This document shows positions 1-6,478 of a DNA stretch of 10,277 bases, piece by piece (within the stretch, counting starts at the first letter, position 1; each line of letters opens with the position of its first letter). Source of the stretch: JBHIET01 sp046760785 (GTDB lineage Bacteria > Chloroflexota > Anaerolineae > B4-G1); assembly GCA_046760785.1 (NCBI GenBank), contig JBHIET010000099.1, positions 1 to 10,277 on the forward strand, written 5' to 3'. The notes under the pieces were generated by a model. The model made no database searches and was not told the DNA's origin. It saw only the letters and a list, made by a program, of their open reading frames with translations. The position numbers were made by a program, and so were the translations under genes.

Positions 1-290
1 ACGATGTCGCCCCCCACCTGACTGCCCGCCGTGGCGTCGTCCCAGAGCTGGAAGACAAGGTTGTAGCTGCCATCCAGCGGGTTGCCGCCCGCATCGGTCA
101 GCCGACCCTGGTAGCTGATCTTGCTGGCCACGGTGCCGGTCAGGCCTGCACTGAGCGGAGCGAACGTGGTGATCTCACCTGAGTCCTCACCTCCCTCAAC
201 TGGCGGGCCAGCCGCGGTAGAGCTGGCGGCCAGGAGCAGGGCCAGCGCGGCCACAACCGTCACGATCATCGCTATCCTTCTGATCTGCAC
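1..290 (-). CDS. Secreted protein with N-terminal 'SYQGRL' segment, 3' part missing
   Basis: The first 96 codons are seen and the rest lies beyond the window edge. A GTG start at 288-290 is preferred because GGAGGG sits 6 nt upstream (297-303); an ATG at codon 8 has no better site. Residues 1-30 form a signal peptide: basic QIRR, a hydrophobic stretch of Val/Ala/Leu, then small residues near STAAG. A low-complexity acidic linker follows, then KISYQGRLTDAGGNPLDG and a beta-type segment with FQLWDDATAGSQVG. From memory, this pattern recurs at the start of secreted or surface proteins of Chloroflexota and some other environmental bacteria, often ahead of repeats or a beta-helix. I do not know its function. 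It follows the decayed hydrolase gene by 124 bp on the same strand. Export is well supported by the signal peptide; the role is unknown. Confidence 0.8.
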   Translation of the reverse strand, partial: MQIRRIAMIVTVVAALALLLAASSTAAGPPVEGGEDSGEITTFAPLSAGLTGTVASKISYQGRLTDAGGNPLDGSYNLVFQLWDDATAGSQVGGDI

Positions 291-414
291 TTTCTTCCCT
301 CCTTTGTTAGTGACCACCTAACGGTGGCCTTGAGGCTTGTGCTCAGTCGGTCCATCTGTGATCCTGAATTGCACAAGTGGCTTTGTTTGTGCCCAAAACC
401 TATCCACTCAGTTT
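291..414. other. Intergenic gap with small inverted repeats
   Basis: This 124-bp gap lies between the GH26-like pseudogene and the downstream secreted protein. It holds a 7-bp inverted repeat (CTTGTGC 336-342 with GCACAAG 371-377) and a tight CCACC-taac-GGTGG hairpin (314-327). Neither is followed by a T-tract, so neither is a convincing terminator. I see no promoter with both boxes. Confidence 0.35.
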
Positions 415-590
415 TCACGGGTAGCTCTTCAAGACAATGGGCAGGTAGATCACATTGGTCGGCGTGACCGTAGTAGTGGCAGTAGATGAGGCCGTCGGTG
501 TCAATGTCGGCGTTGGGCTGTCTGTTGCCGTGGCGGTTGGCGTGGGTGAGACCGCGCCAGTGGGCGTGGGGGTAGCCGTCGGTGTTGGCT
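415..590 (-). other. Pro/Thr linker and IYLPIVLKSYP C-terminal tail (part of pseudogene)
   Basis: The end of the hydrolase reads as about 45 residues of PTPTATPTPT-type linker followed by NVIYLPIVLKSYP and a stop. From memory, many secreted Chloroflexota proteins end with a short (V/I)YLP(L/I)V(L/V) element after a Pro/Thr linker. Its use as a sorting or anchoring tag is a guess. It is the best single taxonomic hint in the window. Confidence 0.6.
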
Positions 591-613
591 GAACCTCGAG
601 CCTGCCGAGTACA

Positions 614-633
614 TTGGGGTCCCTTGGGGTCCC
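614..633. repeat. 10-bp perfect tandem duplication causing a frameshift
   Basis: TTGGGGTCCC occurs twice with no gap (614-623 and 624-633) inside the GH26-like pseudogene. Ten bases shift the frame by one. Removing one copy restores an unbroken reading GRDPNVLGRLEVQPTPTA across the junction into the Pro/Thr linker, so this duplication is the cause of the downstream frameshift. Confidence 0.9.
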
Positions 634-1778
634 TTCCGACCAGCCTCTGAAAGACGTCGGCCAGGGCCGGATTGTCTTGAACCCGCATGTTCGTGTCATG
701 GCTCGGATCATCGTCGTTTTCCCATTTCTCGTTCCACCATGAAAAGCCGACGGAAGGCGATGAGGTCCGTCAGCGCATCCTTGGTCCATGCGGCTTGGTC
801 ACACAGAGGATTGCCAGCAGCCACGCCGAACTCCAGGACCGCGATTGGCTTATCCGACGAAAGCGCTGCCAGTCGAGGATACACCTCATCCATCCCATCA
901 CGAAACTGCGGACATTCATCATCCATTGGGGCGCCAGCGCCATACACACTGACACCAAGCCAGTCAACCTACTCGTCGCCGGGGTAATACAACTCCAGAC
1001 GGTTCCATTCCTCGTCTGGAACGTCTTCGCTGTCCACGTGAAACACCCAGGTGATGTTCGAGGCTTTCTCTTCTCGGGCAATCTGAATGATGTGGCGATA
1101 GGCATCGCGAAACCTCTCTGGCCCATCGAACTGGGTTGAGTTACCATACCCGTCCGTCGTTCCGGCGCCGTTCCAGATGCCGTTCCAGGGGAACCACTCG
1201 CCATTGACTTCTGTGCCATATTCGGCGAGCAGGGGCGAACCAAAATCCCGCGCATCTCTCGCCCAGGCACGCAGGTCATTATCGAAGTCACCGCTAATGA
1301 TGCGGTCTAGCGTGAAAACAGGCTCTGCGTGTCCCTGTTCCGCATCACTCCGCAGCATCAGGCGAATGAAGGGTATGCTTCCGGCATCCCGAATCCAGGT
1401 GGTGGTGGTCAACGGGAACGTTCACCCACGGAACCAATTATGCGAGAAGTAGACCCATACGGCCGTCTTTCCAACCTGCTGCTCATACGAGCGTAGATCG
1501 TTCAGGGTGATATCATCTTCCTCTCCCCAGTCGGTCACGCCGCCTGGGAAAACCGCGTGATAGATCTTTCCAGTCGGAGGGATGGGTAGGTCCGATCCAG
1601 GGTCTACTGACGTGATCAGGCGCGCCGCAGGCGTGGCCACCTCACGCGCCCCGTCTATCGCGCTGTAGAAGAGCTCTAAGCCCGTGGCCGAGCCAGCGAC
1701 GAGCAGCACCGTCACGGCCGCCAGCAATACGATTGCAGTCATAGTTAGCCGTGTTCGCATTCTGTTCCCTCCCTGCGT

Positions 1779-1997
1779 CTATTGCCCATCGCCGGAGTAG
1801 ACAAGGCTATCCGGCACATCGAACTCCTGCTGGAATATCCTGGCCATCACCTTCGCGGCTTTCGAGGAACCACGCGCCCGTGCCTGGAGCACCTTGGCAG
1901 CAAGGGCGGCTGCAAGATCTCTTTGCCGCTCCCCCCCAGGGACGTAGTCCTCGTTCTTGATCGCCAAGGCCATGCGCAACGCTAGGTCGTTTGCCAT
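1779..1997 (-). CDS. Small hypothetical protein, 72 aa
   Basis: The ORF runs from ATG at 1995-1997, with GGAG and GAGAAG purine-rich stretches 5-15 nt upstream, to TAG. The product is mostly helix-forming and charged (ALRMALAIKNEDY, then RQRDLAAALAAKVLQARARG and SKAAKVMARIFQQEFDV). It has no signal peptide, membrane helix, cysteine or recognised motif. The stop lies 18 bp ahead of the GH26-like start, so the two were probably cotranscribed. I do not recognise the family. The frame competes with weak plus-strand ORFs, but the good start context, the spacing to its neighbour and the plausible soluble composition favour a real gene. Confidence 0.5.
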   Translation of the reverse strand: MANDLALRMALAIKNEDYVPGGERQRDLAAALAAKVLQARARGSSKAAKVMARIFQQEFDVPDSLVYSGDGQ

Positions 1998-2141
1998 CTC
2001 TTCTCGCTTCTCCTCTCCGTGAAATCTGGTGATCAGGGGTACGTCACCTTTTCAAGGAATTCAACATCTCCTCAAGTGCGTGGCACATAACTCCCGTTCG
2101 ATTCGATAGGGAGCGATGCGCTCGCTGGCATCTGCCCCATG
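1998..2141. other. Intergenic gap with weak hairpin
   Basis: This is a 144-bp gap between two small genes. It holds one short hairpin, CTCCC (2091-2095) with GGGAG (2109-2113) around an AT-rich TTCGATTCGA core. Read on the minus strand it is followed only by TTATGTG, so it is at best a poor terminator for the 70-aa gene. I see nothing else. Confidence 0.25.
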
Positions 2142-2354
2142 CTACTCGCCCGCCGGCCGTTCCAACACCTCCGGGGCCTCCGCCTGTCGGCGCAGGAAGC
2201 CCAGCAGTTCGTCCAGAGTGCTGAAGGTCCAGCGCCGGCCGCTCTGGATGTGTTCGACTTCGCCCTGCCAGTCAGCGGCCGGCGCCGTTGCATTGGCGCT
2301 GGCTTCACGCCACAGCCGGATGAGGAAGGATGCGTACTCGATGGATGTAGACAC
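2142..2354 (-). CDS. Small conserved-type hypothetical protein, 70 aa
   Basis: The protein reads VSTSIEYASFLIRLWREAS, then ADWQGEVEHIQSGRRWTF, then STLDELLGFLRRQAE. From memory, this looks like a small soluble protein found repeatedly in Chloroflexota genomes, with a W.GEVEHIQSG..W.F core followed by a Leu-rich helix (LDELLGFLR). No function is known to me. A GTG start at 2352-2354 is chosen because GGAG lies 5 nt upstream (2360-2363) and the family-like part begins right after it. A TTG ten codons further upstream (2384) keeps the frame open but lacks a ribosome site. There is no signal peptide or cysteine. It stands about 155 bp downstream of the M36-like peptidase gene, beyond a stem-loop, so membership of that operon is uncertain. 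Confidence 0.6.
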   Translation of the reverse strand: MSTSIEYASFLIRLWREASANATAPAADWQGEVEHIQSGRRWTFSTLDELLGFLRRQAEAPEVLERPAGE

Positions 2355-2413
2355 GGGTGCTCCATTTCTGTCGCTTGCAGCCAAAACAGGAACTGCTGCC
2401 CATCACTTCGTCA

Positions 2414-2447
2414 AGCCTTCGGGCTGAGGCCCCCAAGGCCGAAGGCT
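2414..2447 (-). terminator. Stem-loop downstream of the M36-like gene
   Basis: A perfect 9-bp stem, AGCCTTCGG (2414-2422) with CCGAAGGCT (2439-2447), encloses a 16-nt loop that can form a second GGGC/GCCC pairing. It lies 64 bp past the M36-like stop codon. On the minus strand the stem is followed by only two T residues, so it is not a classic Rho-independent terminator. It could instead stabilise the 3' end. An 8-bp inverted pair (AACTGCTG 2391-2398 with CAGCAGTT 2464-2471) flanks it. Confidence 0.35.
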
Positions 2448-2510
2448 CAGTACAAGCTCTGAACAGCAGTTTAGCACAATTGGCTTGAAACGGACAAGCG
2501 ATTTGGCAGC

Positions 2511-4361
2511 CTATTGCAGTTTCCGCTTCTGCAGAATATCTTTTAGGAGTGCCTCATTCGGCCCGGGGTCCATAGGTGCGCCCCAGACAAACTTGTCCGC
2601 ATCCAGCAAGGCATCCGCAGCGTCTGGGAAGTTGACCGTCTCCCGATCCTGGTCATCCAGATACTTGTGCGCCGTCAGCACGAGCTTGAGCGCCTCCGAG
2701 GAGGCCTTCGCGCGGTCAGTGCTGGGCTCAGAACTGCCGCCCAAGGCGAGGTAGATGTCCCACAGCACCGCCGACCAGAACTCGCCGTCCTGGTGCTCCT
2801 CGCCGGCGTACTGGTCCCCGACTTGTCCATGGGCGGTCAGGGCGTCCCCTGGCGGCAGATCGACCTTGACCATCGTGGCCGTGTTGTCCACGATCTCAAA
2901 ATAGGCTGGGTGCCCTTGCGACCGCGCGTTGGGCGTGATCCACAGCCCTTTCAATGCTCCTGGAACCCACTGGGCATTGGCGTCAGTAAGGGTGTCGGCG
3001 GTGAGCGTCGTGCTGATGCCCCGGCCCACCACGTTGTGCAGGGTCTTGGCGCTGTCTACGCGTCGCAGCGCAGGCGGCTCGTCACGGCTATACCAGACAG
3101 CATCCCAGTCGCCCACCACCTCCGGGTGGAAATCGCCGTCCACATCTGCCAGGAAGCAGCAGGCCAGGAAGTCCCCTACACCCTCGCCCATCGCTCGCAC
3201 CGGCGCATCGTACCAGGCATTGCCCCAGCCGGGCACCAGGGCATCCAGGAAGGCGTGGCCGAACTCATGCAGGATGATGTCTGCATCCTCGGCATCGTTG
3301 ATGCCACCCAGGCCGAAGTTCAGCTCCTTCGTCCGTGGGTCATACCATGATTGGTCACCCTCAGTGCCTCGGGCGTTGACGGGGATGGGCCTCTTCATGA
3401 ACTGCCTGAAGCCGAGCCGACGCAGGTCGCTGCACACCCAATCGATCCAGTAATAAACCATGACCTCCTCGAAGCCTGGATCGTCAGACCCGAGGAGGAA
3501 CTCATGGCTGCTGCTGTAAGCCCGCGGGCCTGGGGTGAGGCGTGTGCTCACGTATTTGCCGCTCAGATAGCCGCTGCCCCGGAGGCGGTGCAGCGTCACG
3601 TGGCGGTAGGCGTACTCAGGGAAATGAGTGCCGGGCTGCAAGTGCGTGTCTCGCAGCGTGACTACGGGATTGGGGAAGAAGACCTTGGCTTGGCCGCTGG
3701 CTCGGGCCAGGATGTTGATCCTGCTGAGCACATCACCGCTCTTGAGGTCTATGAATACCAGCCATGCAGCCGCCCGGTCCGCTTCCATCGCGATTGGTTT
3801 GACTGCGCTCAATCCCACAGACACCTTCCAGGCCAGATACCGCCGATTGTCGAGTCGGTAAACCACCAGCTCGGCCGTGGGCTTGCCGCGCAGACGCCCC
3901 CGGCCGTCCACCACCTCCACCGCTTTGCGAATCGCCTCCGTCTCCAGCAACCCGGCAGCCTTCTCCGTGTCCACGTCAATGGGCGGCACATCCCGCGCCA
4001 GGTCGTTGATGGCCATGTGCACCTGCCGCTTCCCGGTCAGGTGCACCGAGGCGCCGGCCCCGACTACCGGTACGCCCGCGTGGACTTGCTGGAAGCGCAC
4101 GTGGTAACCTGCCGGCGTCTGCATCTGACTGTCCAACACGAGTTGGCCCGGGCCGGCTGCCGCCAGAGCAGGCCCTTTGGTGAACACTTCGCCCAGGTCA
4201 GCATCGTTGGCGGTGAGGAAACGCCTGGCGACATCTACCGGGTTGTCACTGCTCTCCGGCGTCAGGAAGCCGCGCATTACACCATAGGTCTCCGGATCCC
4301 GCGTGTGTCGCCTGGCATCCACGTGATGCACAGGAACTTTAAGGTTGTTTAACATCTCCAT
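2511..4361 (-). CDS. M36 fungalysin-like metallopeptidase with FTP-PepSY propeptide and an inserted domain
   Basis: This is a 616-aa zinc endopeptidase-like protein. Residues 20-60 match the N-terminal region of the two upstream paralogues (GFLTPES, VARRFL). FTP-type propeptide signature is at 83-121 (YHVRFQQVHAGVPVVG) and a PepSY-like segment at 137-215 ends in VFIDLKSGDVLSRI. In the catalytic domain, HEFGH at 365-369 gives two zinc ligands and the catalytic Glu, and MGEGVGDF places the third ligand at Glu393. That 24-residue spacing and the GEG..D motif fit M36/gluzincins better than M4. GEFWSAVLWDIYLALGG (526-542) also fits the M36 helix. Residues 448-518 (TADTLTDANAQWVPGALKG..., ending GDQYAG) are an insertion. 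There is no signal peptide. ATG 4361 has GGGAG upstream, 44 bp after the FTP-only gene, implying cotranscription. It is probably a proenzyme activated by removal of its own propeptide. Confidence 0.88.
   Translation of the reverse strand: MEMLNNLKVPVHHVDARRHTRDPETYGVMRGFLTPESSDNPVDVARRFLTANDADLGEVFTKGPALAAAGPGQLVLDSQMQTPAGYHVRFQQVHAGVPVVGAGASVHLTGKRQVHMAINDLARDVPPIDVDTEKAAGLLETEAIRKAVEVVDGRGRLRGKPTAELVVYRLDNRRYLAWKVSVGLSAVKPIAMEADRAAAWLVFIDLKSGDVLSRINILARASGQAKVFFPNPVVTLRDTHLQPGTHFPEYAYRHVTLHRLRGSGYLSGKYVSTRLTPGPRAYSSSHEFLLGSDDPGFEEVMVYYWIDWVCSDLRRLGFRQFMKRPIPVNARGTEGDQSWYDPRTKELNFGLGGINDAEDADIILHEFGHAFLDALVPGWGNAWYDAPVRAMGEGVGDFLACCFLADVDGDFHPEVVGDWDAVWYSRDEPPALRRVDSAKTLHNVVGRGISTTLTADTLTDANAQWVPGALKGLWITPNARSQGHPAYFEIVDNTATMVKVDLPPGDALTAHGQVGDQYAGEEHQDGEFWSAVLWDIYLALGGSSEPSTDRAKASSEALKLVLTAHKYLDDQDRETVNFPDAADALLDADKFVWGAPMDPGPNEALLKDILQKRKLQ
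2808..3020 (-). other. Inserted beta-type domain in the M36-like peptidase
   Basis: Residues about 448-518 of the M36-like protein sit between the third zinc ligand and the GEFWSAVLWD helix, where fungalysins normally have a short loop. The text (STTLTADTLTDANAQW, then ALKGLWITPN, EIVDNTATMVKVD, GDQY) resembles, from memory, a beta-rich module seen in other secreted bacterial proteins, where 'TLTDS.A.W....L.G..V' is followed by 'I..NTATTLTV...GD.Y'. A role in substrate binding or in shaping the cleft is inference. Confidence 0.55.
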
Positions 4362-4405
4362 GAGTTTGGTCTCCCTTCAAAATGACGGCCTACGCACGAG
4401 CTGTC

Positions 4406-5053
4406 TCACTCTGCACGCCGCATGAGGGTCGGCACCTTGTCCAGCACCCGACCAGTGCACACGTCCACAAACACCACCCACACCTGTACGGGTGCTTTCA
4501 GAGCTACGCTGACCTGCCATGCCAGGCGGTTCTCCTCATTCAGCGGGTAGATCACCAGCTCGGCCTCCGGTGCCCGACGCAACCGGCCCTCACCCCTGAC
4601 CTCGTCAACAGCGATCTGGCACGCTTTTGGAGCCTCTATCCCGCCCTTGAGTGCTTCTGTCACATCCACCCGGGCTGCGTTAGGGCGATAGCTATTGCTG
4701 ATCCCGTACACCTGCCCGCGCTCGGTCAAGTAGATTGAGACCTGCCCACGATAGACGGGGACCTCGCCCACATACTGTTGGAACCTGGCCTCGTATCCTG
4801 CCGGGCTCCGCGTGACCTGCGTCAGCTTCAAGTCGTCTAACACGCTACCCTCATCTTTGCCCAGGAGGGGGGAATAGCGATCCAGAAAGCGGCTAGCAAC
4901 CCGTTCCGACGCCTCGTCGCTCTCCTCGGTGAGCAGCCCACGGGCCTTCCTTAGCTGGTGAGTCTTCTTATCCCAGGTCACCCGCACCCCCTTTAGTTCA
5001 GGGTAGCTGTCCTGGGGGTATGACGGGTGCTCAGAGGCATTCGGTTTACCCAT
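4406..5053 (-). CDS. Stand-alone FTP-PepSY propeptide protein without a peptidase domain, 215 aa
   Basis: The product has the propeptide of the neighbouring peptidases and nothing after it. Residues 22-60 (GVRVTWDKKT...ARGLLTEES...VASRFL) align with the starts of both peptidases. FTP-type YEARFQQYVGEVPVYRG is at 87-103 and a PepSY-like stretch at 140-205 ends in VVFVDVCTGRVLDKV; the protein stops 10 residues later, exactly where the others enter their catalytic domains. ATG 5053 is chosen over an upstream start at 5104: it has GGCGGAG 5 nt upstream, begins just before the paralogous sequence, and overlaps the radical SAM stop by 8 nt, a translational coupling arrangement. There is no signal peptide. 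In M4/M36 enzymes this region inhibits and folds the catalytic domain, so a trans-acting inhibitor, chaperone or adaptor role is plausible. A truncated paralogue is the alternative, though the ORF looks clean. Confidence 0.8.
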   Translation of the reverse strand: MGKPNASEHPSYPQDSYPELKGVRVTWDKKTHQLRKARGLLTEESDEASERVASRFLDRYSPLLGKDEGSVLDDLKLTQVTRSPAGYEARFQQYVGEVPVYRGQVSIYLTERGQVYGISNSYRPNAARVDVTEALKGGIEAPKACQIAVDEVRGEGRLRRAPEAELVIYPLNEENRLAWQVSVALKAPVQVWVVFVDVCTGRVLDKVPTLMRRAE

Positions 5054-6392
5054 AGCGCTCCGCCCCTTCGTGCGGCGAGGAACCGCCCGTCGTGGCAGCG
5101 GCATTCACCAGCCAGCAGTGGCAGTTGGCTTGGAAGATGTCGCCGTGCGCGAAATTGGCGGCGATGCAACTGCCTCTGCAAATAGGGAGCCAGGCGCAGC
5201 TCTGGCAGGCCCCGTGGATGTCCGAGACCGTCAGGCTGCGGAAGTAGTTGAGGAAGCGGGAGTTTTCCCAGACCCAGACAAAACTATGTTCCTTGACGTT
5301 CTCTGCCTCCACCCCGGCGAAGAAGTTGCAGGGCAGCACCTCGCCGCTGGAGGTGATGGTGCAGTAGGCTACGGCACCGTCGCACCCGACACGGGTCTGC
5401 GGGTCAGCTCGCTCCTGGGGTGGGGGGGCGAAGGTGCACTCGAACTCCATCGGGGCGACGGGGAGGCCACCCTTGTCCCGGCGCTGACGCAGATAGGCCG
5501 TCACTTCTCGCATCTCCTGGGGGGATACCTCCAGCTCCCGCGCTGTTCCACCGCGGCCGTAAGGCACGAAGGGGAGGATGCGGAAGGTGTGTGCCCCCAG
5601 GTCAGCGGCGAGGTCGTAGAGCGCCGGAATCTGGTCCACATTGACTTTCGTGACCGCAGCGGCCACCGTCACCGGCACGCCGGCCGCCACCAGGTGCCGG
5701 ATGCCTTGCACGGCACGCTCCCAGGTGCCGGGACATTGGCGGAAATCATCGTGGACCTCGGGCGTGGCGCCGTCGAGGCTCACCTGGGCATCAGCGCCCA
5801 TGGTAGCCAGCCGTTGCGCCGTCCGCTCGGTGATCAGGGTGGCGTTGGTGGCTATCTGCAGGGAGAGCCCTCGGCTGGCGGCGTGTTCGGCGATCTCGAA
5901 GAAGTCGCGACGCATTAGCGGCTCGCCGCCGCTCAAGATGAGCTGTCGCACACCGAAAGTGGCCAGTTCATCGGCTAGGCGGCGACACTCATCCAGACTC
6001 AGCTCCCCCTTATTAGACGGGCCACCGCTCACCACGCAGTGGCGACAGAACAGGTTGCACCCGGCGGTCAAGTCCCACAGCACGCCTGTGGGGGGCGGCA
6101 GCCGCCACCAGTGCATGCGCTGGCGACGCCACCAGAGGACCCCATCGTCGGTCAGCACCTGAAGCAGCGGCTTGGACAGTGCCATCACCTGGGTGCGACT
6201 AGCCTGATAAGCTCGCCCCAACTCGGCCATGATCTCGCCCCAGGTGCGGTAGCCGTCGCAGAGTCGCAGCAGCCAGTAGGCGGCCTGGTTCAGTTCATGC
6301 TCGGCACCGGTGATGGGATTGCGAATCAGCCAACCATTTCCATCGGGGGCTAGCTTAAAGGGAAAATAGGGAATGGCATCAACGTCAAACAT
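5046..6392 (-). CDS. Radical SAM/SPASM maturase with N-terminal PqqD-like domain
   Basis: This 448-aa protein is a peptide- or protein-modifying radical SAM enzyme. Residues 1-95 look like a PqqD/RiPP-recognition domain (ELNQAAYWLLRLCDGYRTWGEI...LLQVLTDDGVLWW). The radical SAM core follows: CNLFCRHC at 112-119 binds the SAM [4Fe-4S] cluster (6036-6059), LSGGEP at 153-158 is the SAM motif, and VSLDGATPEVHDDFR fits the family. The SPASM region has Cys337, 344 and 355 (CTITSSGEVLPC), then CQSCAWLPICRGSC at 396-409 and CHC at 424-426, enough for two auxiliary clusters. Family members (PqqE, AlbA, anaerobic sulfatase maturases) act in the cytoplasm on a peptide or protein substrate. GGAG lies 7 nt upstream of ATG. 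It sits between a peptidase with a Cys-rich repeat tail and a free propeptide, which are the obvious candidate substrate and adaptor. Confidence 0.93.
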   Translation of the reverse strand: MFDVDAIPYFPFKLAPDGNGWLIRNPITGAEHELNQAAYWLLRLCDGYRTWGEIMAELGRAYQASRTQVMALSKPLLQVLTDDGVLWWRRQRMHWWRLPPPTGVLWDLTAGCNLFCRHCVVSGGPSNKGELSLDECRRLADELATFGVRQLILSGGEPLMRRDFFEIAEHAASRGLSLQIATNATLITERTAQRLATMGADAQVSLDGATPEVHDDFRQCPGTWERAVQGIRHLVAAGVPVTVAAAVTKVNVDQIPALYDLAADLGAHTFRILPFVPYGRGGTARELEVSPQEMREVTAYLRQRRDKGGLPVAPMEFECTFAPPPQERADPQTRVGCDGAVAYCTITSSGEVLPCNFFAGVEAENVKEHSFVWVWENSRFLNYFRSLTVSDIHGACQSCAWLPICRGSCIAANFAHGDIFQANCHCWLVNAAATTGGSSPHEGAERYG

Positions 6393-6415
6393 TGAAGTCT
6401 CCTATGGGCCTGAGT

Positions 6416-6456
6416 CGCGGGCCCCCGGCCTGTAGACCACCTGCCAGGAGCCCGCG
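6416..6456 (-). promoter_or_regulatory. GC-rich hairpin between the M4 and radical SAM genes
   Basis: A 7-bp inverted repeat, CGCGGGC (6416-6422) with GCCCGCG (6450-6456), fills much of the 86-bp gap between the M4 stop and the radical SAM start. The inside can pair further (CCTG 6429-6432 with CAGG 6445-6448). There is no T-tract, so it may partly block transcription or protect the upstream 3' end. That would make more M4 protein than maturase, as is common for RiPP precursor-enzyme pairs. The function is inferred. Confidence 0.35.
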
Positions 6457-6478
6457 GGTTAGCCGTCATCTAGCCCGT

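Larger units (their letters stand above)
415..1760 (-). pseudogene. Decayed GH26-like secreted glycoside hydrolase
   Basis: One ancestral gene can be read across four lesions. It starts at ATG 1760 with AGGGAGG upstream and a signal peptide (MRTRLTMTAIVLLAAVTVLL). The body has GH26 (beta-mannanase/glucanase) character: WIRDAGSIPFIRLMLRS; YGTEVNGEWFPW with the likely acid/base Glu at codon 184 (1209-1211); IAVLEFGV with the likely nucleophile Glu at codon 310 (831-833); and a GFSWWNEKW segment. A Pro/Thr-rich linker then leads to IYLPIVLKSYP and TGA 415-417. Lesions: in-frame TGA at 1422-1424 (codon 113); in-frame TAG at 969-971 (codon 264); one extra base near 749; and a 10-bp tandem duplication at 614-633. 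Sequence on both sides of each lesion keeps the family pattern and the catalytic residues survive, so decay looks recent. The last intact enzyme probably acted outside the cell on a beta-linked polysaccharide; the exact substrate cannot be told. Confidence 0.85.

Noticed and set aside
969..1424. Recoded stop codons (TGA and TAG read through) in the GH26-like gene
   Set aside because: Two different stop codons plus two frameshifts in one gene are better explained by decay. All other genes in the window use normal termination, and no recoding structure is seen.
2072..2365. 97-codon minus-strand ORF
   Set aside because: Overlaps the 70-aa gene in another frame; composition is Arg/Ser/Pro-rich noise, while the other frame has a family-like pattern and a ribosome site.
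3351..4352. 333-codon plus-strand ORF
   Set aside because: Lies fully antisense to the M36-like gene, with low-complexity His/Arg/Val-rich text and no domain. High GC keeps this frame open by chance.
5054..5104. Upstream start for the FTP-only protein (232-aa version)
   Set aside because: It would overlap the radical SAM gene by 59 bp and add an Arg/Pro-rich stretch not found in the paralogues; ATG 5053 has the ribosome site and coupling overlap.
5070..5918. 282-codon plus-strand ORF
   Set aside because: Antisense to the radical SAM gene; no recognisable motif.
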